From contig JAISDR010000140.1 of the NCBI GenBank assembly GCA_031264645.1, positions 1-6,831 on the forward strand: a stretch of 6,831 nucleotides of DNA, written 5' to 3'. The notes beneath the pieces were generated by a model. That model made no database searches. It saw only the letters and a program-made list of their open reading frames with translations, and was not told the DNA's origin. This document shows positions 1-6,327 of this stretch, piece after piece; positions within the stretch are counted from its first letter, which is position 1, and each line of letters starts with the position of its first letter. Source of the stretch: Prevotellaceae bacterium. Lineage in GTDB: Bacteria > Bacteroidota > Bacteroidia > Bacteroidales > UBA932. Made by a program: the position numbers and the translations under genes.

Positions 1-21
1 TTGTAATTCGAAAAAAATATC

Positions 22-29
22 TAATTTTG
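22..29 (+). promoter_or_regulatory. Bacteroidota-type -7 promoter box (TAATTTTG)
   Basis: The octamer TAATTTTG matches the Bacteroidota primary sigma factor -7 consensus TAnnTTTG. It is followed by GCGCCCGCA, and the first good ATG lies 25 bases beyond the box at 54. The expected transcription start is around 34-37, giving a leader of roughly 20 bases. A -33 TTTG box would fall at the extreme left edge, where only TTG (1-3) is visible, so that half cannot be judged. It probably drives the whole four-gene run to 4835. Confidence 0.75.
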
Positions 30-53
30 CGCCCGCAATGTTGTTATATAAAT

Positions 54-539
54 ATGAATAAGAAAAAAAATCTATCAACAGTAATTCTGCTAATTGGAAT
101 CATGCTGTCTGTTTCGGGAAAAGCGCAGAGCGTACAGGATTCTATCATAACTAACCCTTTGGATACCATAGCATCATACGACATTTTCGATAAGCTGTCT
201 GAGACAGGCGGAGGACGGGTGATTTTGGGAGGAGACGACGTCAAATCGATTGTCAATGAGATAAAGACACAGAAAAGTAAACCCTTGAAAGGTTATCGCA
301 TAAGAATATTCCGGGACAGTAAGCAGGCGGCGTCCCGTAAAGCCGAAAGCATAAAGGGCGAGATTGAAAAGACTTACTCCGGACTTCCTGTATATGTGAG
401 ACATGACTCTCCCACTTTCTACGTTGAAGTTGGCGACTACAGGACGCAGGAAGACGCCGAAAAAATGAAACGGACGCTGATTTCGGCATTTCCCGAGGCG
501 CGTCTTGTATCGGTATCCATTAATTTCCCTCCATTATGA
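54..539 (+). CDS. Secreted SPOR-domain protein
   Basis: This is a 161-residue protein. Residues 1-24 form a Sec signal peptide: basic start MNKKKN, hydrophobic core about 9-20, and likely cleavage after SGKA before Gln25. A linker of about 50 residues follows. Residues about 78-157 resemble a SPOR domain (GYRIRIF, then a helix rich in K/A/E, PVYVRHDSPTFYVEVGDY, and a second helix TQEDAEKMKRTL). SPOR domains bind peptidoglycan stripped of stem peptides, so a periplasmic role at the wall or division site is inferred. No other domain is visible. The frame can be read back to a TTG at 27, but that codon lies inside the promoter box, so ATG 54 is chosen. Its TGA overlaps the ATG of the next gene (ATGA). 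The SPOR assignment is firm; the cellular role is a family-level inference. Confidence 0.85.
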   Translation: MNKKKNLSTVILLIGIMLSVSGKAQSVQDSIITNPLDTIASYDIFDKLSETGGGRVILGGDDVKSIVNEIKTQKSKPLKGYRIRIFRDSKQAASRKAESIKGEIEKTYSGLPVYVRHDSPTFYVEVGDYRTQEDAEKMKRTLISAFPEARLVSVSINFPPL

Positions 540-2422
540 GCGACAGTATCAAACACGAGTGCGGAATTGCGTTTATCCGTCTCTTAAAACCGCTTAGTTA
601 CTATCAAAAAAAATACGGCACATGGATGTACGGGCTTCAGCGTCTGTATCTTCTTATGGAAAAGCAGCATAATCGGGGTCAGGACGGAGCGGGCGTCGCT
701 ACTCTGAAACTGAATCCATCCTACGGTCGTCCGTATATCGACCGTGCACGTTCGGATTCAAAAAGTCCGATAAGGGATGTTTTCGACGAAATAAATTACA
801 AAGTCCAGAAATCCGGAAATTTCACTTCCCCCGACAATGCGAGTGAAAATATCAGATATGCAGGCGAATTGCTTATGGGACATCTGAGGTATGCAACACA
901 TGGCAAAACGACGATAGAAAATGTGCATCCCGTTATGCGTTTCAACAACTGGAAAGCCCGCAATCTGGTGCTTGCAGGAAATTTCAATCTCACAAACGTA
1001 GACGAAATATTCAACCGTCTGGTCGATGAAGGACAGCATCCCAGAGACCTGTCGGATACCGTAACCGTTCTCGAAAAAATCGGACACTTTCTTGATACCG
1101 AGTATGACAGGATGCATAATCAGTATATGGAAAACGGCGTCGTAAACGGCAAGGAAATAGCGCGGCTGATTGAAGACAATCTGGATGTTGTGGGAATACT
1201 GCGGAGAGCGACAAAGCATTTCGACGGAGGATATACAATAGAAGGTATGATTGGAAATGGCGACGCTTTTATTCTGAGAGACCCCAACGGGATTCGTCCG
1301 GCATTCTATTATGCCGATGATGAGGTCATTGTTGCAACATCGGAGAGACCTGTGATTCAAACGGCATTCAAAGTAGACCTTGAGAACGTCAGGGAAATTG
1401 CGCCGGGAAATGCACTGATTGTCAAGAAAGACGGCACATATTCCGAAGAAATGATACGGCAGCCGGAAAAGCGTTCTTCATGTTCGTTTGAGCGGATTTA
1501 TTTTTCGAGAGGGACGGACAAATCCATTTACGAAGAAAGGAAGACGCTTGGATACCAGCTGATTCCAAACATTCTTAAAGCAATTGACTACGATTTGGAA
1601 AACACTGTACTTTCCTACATCCCCAACACGGCGGAAACCGCTTTTTACGGCATGTTGAAAGGAATCGACGAGTATCTTGTCGAGGAAAAGTACAATAAAA
1701 TAGCAAATTCCACTACTGCCCTGTCCAAGGGGGACTTGTGGGACATAATAAAATACAAGCCCCGCATCGAAAAAATTGCAGTTAAAGACGTTAAGCTAAG
1801 GACATTCATCACCGAAGATTCTTCGAGAAACGATATGGTAGAACATGTCTACGACGTAACCTACGGCGTTGTTAAACCGGGTGACAATCTGGTGATAATC
1901 GACGATTCCATTGTGCGGGGAACAACTTTAAAGACGAGTATCTTAAAGATGCTTGACAGATTGAATCCGAAAAAAATAGTAGTGGTCAGTTCCGCGCCAC
2001 AGATAAGATATCCTGACTGTTACGGAATAGATATGACGCGCATGACGGAATTTTGCGCTTTCAGGGCGGCGATAGAACTGCTGCACGAAACAGGCGAATG
2101 GCACATAATCAGCGATGTTTACAAAAAATGCCTTGAGCAGCAAAATCTGCCGAAAGACAAAATTGTAAATCATGTCAAGAGAATTTATGAGCGCTTCACC
2201 GATGAACAGATTTCCAAAAAGATAGCCGAAATGCTGCGTCCGGAAGATATGAACGCAGAGGTAGAACTTGTTTTCCAGACAATTGAAGGAGTGCATAATG
2301 CCTGCCCCGGCAACACCGGCGACTGGTATTTCAGCGGAAATTATCCTACTCCGGGAGGCAACAGGACTGTCAACAGGGCATTTATTAACTTTTACGAAAA
2401 ACGCGACATTAGACCGTATTAA
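536..2422 (+). CDS. purF: Long-form amidophosphoribosyltransferase (PurF-like)
   Basis: This 628-residue protein resembles glutamine PRPP amidotransferase, which makes 5-phosphoribosylamine from PRPP and glutamine in the first step of purine synthesis (cytoplasm). The N-terminal Ntn glutaminase part shows HECGI with the nucleophile candidate Cys9, NRGQDGAG (46-53), GHLRYATHG (115-123), GNFNLTN (148-154), SDT (173-175) and RDPNGIRP (248-255). The phosphoribosyltransferase part carries the PRPP loop VIIDDSIVRGTT (453-464). Cys9 implies removal of an eight-residue propeptide, as in the Bacillus subtilis type. At 628 residues it is well over the usual 470-510. Extra stretches lie near 60-105, 187-210, 378-412 and 525-575. 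Oddities: the oxyanion Asn-Gly reads Asn149-Phe150, and only part of the Fe-S ligand set remains (Cys316 and Cys495 kept, the C-terminal pair replaced in GDWYFSG). The ATG overlaps the upstream stop by four bases. The family call is firm. Whether this is the main PurF or a divergent paralogue is open. Confidence 0.9.
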   Translation: MSDSIKHECGIAFIRLLKPLSYYQKKYGTWMYGLQRLYLLMEKQHNRGQDGAGVATLKLNPSYGRPYIDRARSDSKSPIRDVFDEINYKVQKSGNFTSPDNASENIRYAGELLMGHLRYATHGKTTIENVHPVMRFNNWKARNLVLAGNFNLTNVDEIFNRLVDEGQHPRDLSDTVTVLEKIGHFLDTEYDRMHNQYMENGVVNGKEIARLIEDNLDVVGILRRATKHFDGGYTIEGMIGNGDAFILRDPNGIRPAFYYADDEVIVATSERPVIQTAFKVDLENVREIAPGNALIVKKDGTYSEEMIRQPEKRSSCSFERIYFSRGTDKSIYEERKTLGYQLIPNILKAIDYDLENTVLSYIPNTAETAFYGMLKGIDEYLVEEKYNKIANSTTALSKGDLWDIIKYKPRIEKIAVKDVKLRTFITEDSSRNDMVEHVYDVTYGVVKPGDNLVIIDDSIVRGTTLKTSILKMLDRLNPKKIVVVSSAPQIRYPDCYGIDMTRMTEFCAFRAAIELLHETGEWHIISDVYKKCLEQQNLPKDKIVNHVKRIYERFTDEQISKKIAEMLRPEDMNAEVELVFQTIEGVHNACPGNTGDWYFSGNYPTPGGNRTVNRAFINFYEKRDIRPY

Positions 2423-2424
2423 TT

Positions 2425-3558
2425 ATGAGATGGATTTTTTTTGTATCAATATTCGCTTTGTATTTTGGCGCTAATATTTATCTGCTTTTTAGGGGATTAC
2501 ATTCCCTGCCGCAAGGCATGTCCCGGATTGTTTTTGCGACGGCGGTATGTTTTCTTGCATTGATTTTTCTTGCAGGAATGTTTTTTGAGAATAAATTCCC
2601 TGTCTGGATAACGTCTGTCATACAGCATATTGGTGGGACATGGCTGATTTCGCTTGTCTATCTGGTACCGATTGTACTGATTATAGATATCGTTTGCCTG
2701 ATTAACAAATATCTGCCGTTTTTGCCCAAATTTTTGACCCTAAACCCCCAAACAACAGGACTGTATACTTTCTTTTCTGTTGCGGGACTGCTTGTGATTA
2801 TCCTTATTTTCGGGATAGTTAAATTCAACAATCCGTCGGTCGTAAAACCCGATTTCAAAACCTCGAAACAGCTCAGAAATTCGCCTAAAATAGTCGTAGC
2901 GTCCGATTTGCATCTCGGTTATGTTACAGGGAGTAATAAATTGAATGATTTTGTGGAACTTATCAACAGTCAAAATCCGGATATCGTTCTTTTGTGCGGG
3001 GATATTTTCGACCGAAGCGTACGACCCGTAGAATCGAAAAACATGCTGTCTAAACTCAAGGAAATCAAGGCGCCCCTGGGAGTTTATGTCGTGCCGGGAA
3101 ATCACGAATATTATGGCGACAGGGAAAAAGCGTTCCGTTATCTTTCCGAAACGTTTATCCTGCTTAGAGACAGCGTAGCCCAGCCTGCCGAAGATATCTA
3201 TATCGTTGGCAGAGACGACCGTACAAACGCAAACAGGAAACCCCTGAGTGAAATCATGCAGGGAATCGACCATAACAAGCTGATTATCCTGCTCGACCAT
3301 CAACCGCAACACTTGGAAGAAGCGATGAATGCCGGCGTGGATTTCCAGTTTTCGGGACATACCCACGATGGACAGGTCTGGCCTGTAAGTTCCATCGCGA
3401 GAAAACTGTACGAAAAATCGTATGGCTATCTTAAAAAAGGCAATACTCAATATTATATCACATCAGGCTTAGGACTTTGGGGCGCTCACCTGCGAATCGG
3501 CACACGCTCCGAAATTCTTGTACTTGAAAATTATACCGATATAAATATAAAGCAATGA
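2425..3558 (+). CDS. Membrane-anchored metallophosphoesterase (calcineurin-like, YkuE/YaeI type)
   Basis: This 377-residue protein has an N-terminal membrane part and a C-terminal hydrolase. Hydrophobic segments at about 3-22, 35-53, 71-93 and 112-133 suggest four helices. The catalytic domain from about 154 carries the full metal-site motif set: ASDLHLG (159-165, Asp161 and His163), GDIFDR (192-197, Asp193), GNHEYY (225-230, Asn226 and His227), LDHQP (290-294, His292) and GHTHDGQ (311-317, His312 and His314). All expected dinuclear metal ligands are present, so it should be active as a phosphoesterase. The substrate cannot be read from sequence; relatives include UDP-diacylglucosamine hydrolases and uncharacterised YkuE-like enzymes. 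Topology is ambiguous, because basic residues occur both between helices and just after helix four. It starts 2 bases after the purF-like stop and ends in an ATGA overlap with aroA. Confidence 0.88.
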   Translation: MRWIFFVSIFALYFGANIYLLFRGLHSLPQGMSRIVFATAVCFLALIFLAGMFFENKFPVWITSVIQHIGGTWLISLVYLVPIVLIIDIVCLINKYLPFLPKFLTLNPQTTGLYTFFSVAGLLVIILIFGIVKFNNPSVVKPDFKTSKQLRNSPKIVVASDLHLGYVTGSNKLNDFVELINSQNPDIVLLCGDIFDRSVRPVESKNMLSKLKEIKAPLGVYVVPGNHEYYGDREKAFRYLSETFILLRDSVAQPAEDIYIVGRDDRTNANRKPLSEIMQGIDHNKLIILLDHQPQHLEEAMNAGVDFQFSGHTHDGQVWPVSSIARKLYEKSYGYLKKGNTQYYITSGLGLWGAHLRIGTRSEILVLENYTDINIKQ

Positions 3559-4835
3559 ATGTTACAGTCCAGCCTTCGAAAATAAACGGAAAAATACCCG
3601 CTCCATGCTCCAAAAGCGTGGTTCAAAGAGTATTTGCCGCATCTCTGTTGAGCGACGGCGAGACGTTTATAAGCGGTTATACGGAATCGGACGATTCGCT
3701 GGCTGCCCTGGAAGTCATCAAAAAGCTCGGGGCTGAAGTAAAACAGGGAAATAATCCGGTGATAAAAGGAAATCCTCCTGCGCGTAAAATTGCAAAACTA
3801 AGCATTAACTGCGGGGAATCAGGGCTTTCGTCCCGTTTATTTGCTCCTTTGTCTTTGCTGTATTCCGGGGACGTAACTGTATCCGGTACAGGAAGTTTAC
3901 TCAAACGCCCTTTTTCAGGACTGATGAAATCTCCCTTCGAACAAATGGGCGTCAAATATTCGGATAATAACGGGAATTTGCCTGTCAATCTGCAGGGACA
4001 ATTGTCTGCAAAAGAAATAATTGTAGACGGAAGCGGAGGCTCGCAGTTCCTGTCGGGCATTTTGATGGCATTGCCTTTGCTTTCGGGCGATTCCGTGCTT
4101 AAGGTACTCAATCTCAAAAGCAAACCGTACATAGATTTAACTGTGAATGTTGCATCAAGATTCGGGATTGAGATACTTAACGAAAATTATGAGATTTTCC
4201 GCATCAAAGGCAACCAGTCTTATTCCTGCAATAATTTCAATATTGAGGGCGACTGGAGCGGGGCGTCGTGCCTGCTTGTCGCCGGAGCTGTTGCCGGAAC
4301 TGTCGAAGTAACAAATCTGGATTATCAGTCAAATCAGGCAGATAAAAGAATTGTGGAAGCGCTGAAATCCGCAGGCTCCGACGTCGAAATAAAAGCCTCG
4401 TCGGTGAAGGTCTCGAAAAACGAATTGAAGCCTTTCGGTTTCGACGCCTCCGATTCGCCCGATCTTTTCCCTGCTTTAGCGGCTTTGGCGGCTAATTGCG
4501 AGGGGGTTTCACGGATAAAGGGCGTCAATCGACTGTCTGCCAAAGAAAGTAACAGAGCCGAGACTCTTAAATCCGAATTTGCGAAAATCGGCGTCAAAAT
4601 CGATTATAACGAAAACGAAGATATTATGACTATAGAAGGAAATAAAATGCTTAACGGCGTAAAAAATGCGAGGATAAACTCCCATAATGACCATCGAATT
4701 GCGATGTCAGTGGCAGTCGGAGCGACAGGTTTGCTCGATTTTGGGTCGATAATTCTTATCGAAAATGCAGATTGCGTAAATAAATCGTACCCCGGATTCT
4801 GGAATGATATTAATGAGATAAAATGCTATGAATAA
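3555..4835 (+). CDS. aroA: 3-phosphoshikimate 1-carboxyvinyltransferase (EPSP synthase)
   Basis: This 426-residue protein, of normal family length, joins shikimate-3-phosphate and phosphoenolpyruvate to EPSP in the shikimate pathway to chorismate (cytoplasm). Active-site motifs appear in order: PCSKSVVQR (17-25; Lys20, Ser21, Arg25), NCGESGLSSR (85-94; Arg94), KRP (117-119), SGGSQFLSG (160-168; Gln164), GDWSGAS (232-238), DSPDLFP (300-306; Asp303), AKESNR (329-334; Lys330, Glu331, Arg334), SHNDHRIAMS (376-385; His380, Arg381) and Lys410 in CVNKSYPGF. The catalytic set known from E. coli AroA is therefore intact. The PEP-side motif departs from the E. coli form GNAGTAMRP: Thr97 and Pro101 are both replaced by Leu (Leu91 and Leu95). 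The start overlaps the upstream stop in ATGA, which supports coupled translation. No clear terminator follows; the next unit has its own promoter. Confidence 0.96.
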   Translation: MNVTVQPSKINGKIPAPCSKSVVQRVFAASLLSDGETFISGYTESDDSLAALEVIKKLGAEVKQGNNPVIKGNPPARKIAKLSINCGESGLSSRLFAPLSLLYSGDVTVSGTGSLLKRPFSGLMKSPFEQMGVKYSDNNGNLPVNLQGQLSAKEIIVDGSGGSQFLSGILMALPLLSGDSVLKVLNLKSKPYIDLTVNVASRFGIEILNENYEIFRIKGNQSYSCNNFNIEGDWSGASCLLVAGAVAGTVEVTNLDYQSNQADKRIVEALKSAGSDVEIKASSVKVSKNELKPFGFDASDSPDLFPALAALAANCEGVSRIKGVNRLSAKESNRAETLKSEFAKIGVKIDYNENEDIMTIEGNKMLNGVKNARINSHNDHRIAMSVAVGATGLLDFGSIILIENADCVNKSYPGFWNDINEIKCYE

Positions 4836-4932
4836 TATAATTAAAAAATATTTATCGGGGCAAATTAATCCTTTGAAACGAAATATCGTCATATCCTTGA
4901 AAATAAATTATCGTAGTTTACTAAAAAGTTAA

Positions 4933-4940
4933 TATATTTG
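4933..4940 (+). promoter_or_regulatory. Bacteroidota-type -7 promoter box (TATATTTG)
   Basis: TATATTTG matches TAnnTTTG and is followed by CGCC, as in the promoter at 22-29. It sits 37 bases before the chosen ATG of the lipoprotein gene, giving a leader of about 30 bases that is almost pure A/T (TTTTTTAAAAAAAAT just before the ATG). No convincing TTTG was found at the -33 distance. It lies 97 bases after aroA and marks a new transcription unit. Confidence 0.7.
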
Positions 4941-4977
4941 CGCCTTGTTTTTGAATTTAAAATTTTTTAAAAAAAAT

Positions 4978-6018
4978 ATGAATATAATGAGAATCAGAAT
5001 TTTTTGCCTTTTAATGTTGGCTTTTACTGTAATTTTTACTACTTCATGTGGTAGTGATGAAGAAGAAGAATTGATTGGAAACTGGACTACCTTGGGATCT
5101 TTCGACGGACCTGCCAGAGGAGACGCTACAGGATTTGTTATTGGGGATACCGCTTACATTTGTTTGGGATATAATGCCAACGCTAAAGCATTGAATGATT
5201 TGTGGAGGTACAATCCAAGCGACAAGACATGGAAACAGAGGGCGGAATTTCCCGGAGTAGCCAGATATGCCGCTGTTTCGTTTTCCGTTGGAGGAAAAGC
5301 TTATGTCGGACTGGGCTACGATGGAAAAGTTGCGTACAGTGATTTTTGGGAATATGATCCGCGAACAAACAGGTGGACAGAAGTTTCCAGCGCATTTCCC
5401 GGAGTTGCACGATATTACGCTGTAGGCGAAGCAGTAGGTACCAAAGGGTATGTGGGAACAGGTTACGATGGCGGAAGCACTCTAAAAGATTTCTATTCGT
5501 TTACCCCCGGAACTGCTCCCGGATCGGGAACATGGGCGGCTATAAGCAGTTATGAAGGCTCTAAACGTTCGGGCGCAAGTGTTTTCGTAATCAATAACTA
5601 TATGTATCTGCTTGGCGGAACAGCAAATGACGGATTTCCTACCGATATGCAAAGATATGATCCGGGCAGAGATATGTGGGAAAAAGTCCTTGATTTGAGA
5701 AACACAGACCTCACTTCCGACGACGACAAGTATGATAATATACCAAGAGCGTATGCCTGTACATTCGTGATAAACAATAAGGGCTACATAACTTTGGGAC
5801 AGAAATCAATGGCTTTGTCTTCGACTTACGAATATGATCCCGTAACTAATCTTTGGTTAGAGCGGACTTCATTCTCAAAATCAACAAGATCATACGCCGT
5901 TTCTCTTTCACTGAAAAATAGAGGATTTGTGATGACGGGACGCAGCGGTAGCAGTACGCGTTTCGACGATTTCTTTGAATTTTTCCCAAGCGTCGAAAAT
6001 AATACTTACGATGATTGA
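4978..6018 (+). CDS. Kelch-repeat beta-propeller lipoprotein
   Basis: This 346-residue protein has a lipoprotein signal peptide: MRIRIF, a hydrophobic core, then the lipobox TTSC with Cys24. The acidic run CGSDEEEE follows at once and resembles the Bacteroidota lipoprotein export signal that directs lipoproteins to the cell surface. The rest is a beta-propeller of about six Kelch-like blades of 45-50 residues. Each pairs a GKAYVGLGYD-type strand with an FWEYDPRTNRW-type strand, near residues 56-91, 105-140, 154-190, 206-237, 266-299 and 312-338. Kelch propellers bind proteins or glycans; no catalytic residues are recognisable, so ligand and role are unknown. The frame extends back to a TTG at 4945, but that lies at the expected transcription start, so ATG 4978 is preferred; ATG 4987 (343 residues) is also possible. 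It appears monocistronic, with its own promoter and a terminator hairpin downstream. Confidence 0.87.
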   Translation: MNIMRIRIFCLLMLAFTVIFTTSCGSDEEEELIGNWTTLGSFDGPARGDATGFVIGDTAYICLGYNANAKALNDLWRYNPSDKTWKQRAEFPGVARYAAVSFSVGGKAYVGLGYDGKVAYSDFWEYDPRTNRWTEVSSAFPGVARYYAVGEAVGTKGYVGTGYDGGSTLKDFYSFTPGTAPGSGTWAAISSYEGSKRSGASVFVINNYMYLLGGTANDGFPTDMQRYDPGRDMWEKVLDLRNTDLTSDDDKYDNIPRAYACTFVINNKGYITLGQKSMALSSTYEYDPVTNLWLERTSFSKSTRSYAVSLSLKNRGFVMTGRSGSSTRFDDFFEFFPSVENNTYDD

Positions 6019-6060
6019 TAATTGAAAGTTATCTGTGTTACATACACTACATTTTTTGAA

Positions 6061-6106
6061 TTAAACAGGCAGCATCCACCCACTTCGGGTGGATGTTGTT
6101 GTTTAA
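6061..6106 (+). terminator. Long hairpin terminator after the Kelch lipoprotein gene
   Basis: The core is a perfect 9-base-pair stem, CATCCACCC (6073-6081) and GGGTGGATG (6087-6095), around the five-base loop ACTTC. Pairing continues outward with G-U wobbles and one bulged A (6067), ending in TTAAAC (6061-6066) against GTTTAA (6101-6106), about 20 pairs in total. The 3' arm TTGTTGTTT gives a T-rich but interrupted tail. It begins 42 bases after the lipoprotein stop, which fits an intrinsic terminator separating that gene from asnS. Confidence 0.75.
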
Positions 6107-6283
6107 GGAATGCGAAATAAACCGTCTAAGTTTCGTCAGAACTCAGCAGGAGTTCAATCCCTTGAGAGCTTGATGAAAAGAAGCAATTCAACTTCTTACG
6201 GAGTTGCGCTGTGCCTATTGCCATGTTTCATATTGATATTCATCCCTTACAGGGAATTGAAAGGTTTATATAATAAAAATACT
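6107..6283. other. Gene-free stretch with several small hairpins
   Basis: No convincing gene lies here. A 69-codon frame (6110-6319) is open, but it runs through the asnS promoter. Visible inverted repeats are GAACTC (6139-6144) with GAGTTC (6150-6155), loop of five; AAGAAG (6178-6183) with CTTCTT (6192-6197), loop of eight; and TTCA-TCCCT (6239-6247) with AGGGA-TGAA (6251-6261), loop TAC and a two-base bulge. TTCAATCCCTT (6153-6163) and TTCATCCCTT (6239-6248) are near-identical direct copies. This could be the remnant of a repeat element or an unrecognised RNA; nothing seen decides between them. Confidence 0.4.
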
Positions 6284-6291
6284 TACCTTTG
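6284..6291 (+). promoter_or_regulatory. Bacteroidota-type -7 promoter box (TACCTTTG)
   Basis: TACCTTTG matches TAnnTTTG exactly and is followed by CACG. It lies 36 bases before the asnS ATG, which implies a leader of about 30 bases. The upstream 20 bases are A/T-rich; TTTA at 6265-6268 is the nearest -33-like element but is a poor match at short spacing. Confidence 0.78.
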
Positions 6292-6327
6292 CACGTTTTT
6301 TAAGTGGAATTTATATTAAATATAACT

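Noticed and set aside
27..53. Upstream TTG start for the SPOR protein
   Set aside because: TTG 27 is part of the TAATTTTG promoter box and upstream of the expected transcription start. ATG 54 gives a clean signal peptide.
758..1360. 200-codon open frame on the minus strand
   Set aside because: It is antisense to the glutaminase domain of the PurF-like gene, rich in Cys, His and Phe in the way shadow frames are, with no domain or start context.
2740..3450. 236-codon open frame on the minus strand
   Set aside because: It lies wholly opposite the metallophosphoesterase gene, whose motifs are complete. The product shows no recognisable domain, and no minus-strand promoter was seen.
4945..4977. 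Upstream TTG start for the Kelch lipoprotein
   Set aside because: It lies 5 bases after the -7 box, at or before the transcription start. Starting at ATG 4978 or 4987 gives a normal-length lipoprotein signal peptide.
6110..6319. 69-codon + strand frame starting MRNKPSKFRQ
   Set aside because: It begins within a few bases of the terminator stem, runs through the asnS promoter box at 6284-6291 and ends 9 bases before the asnS start. Its composition is not protein-like, and I recognise no family.
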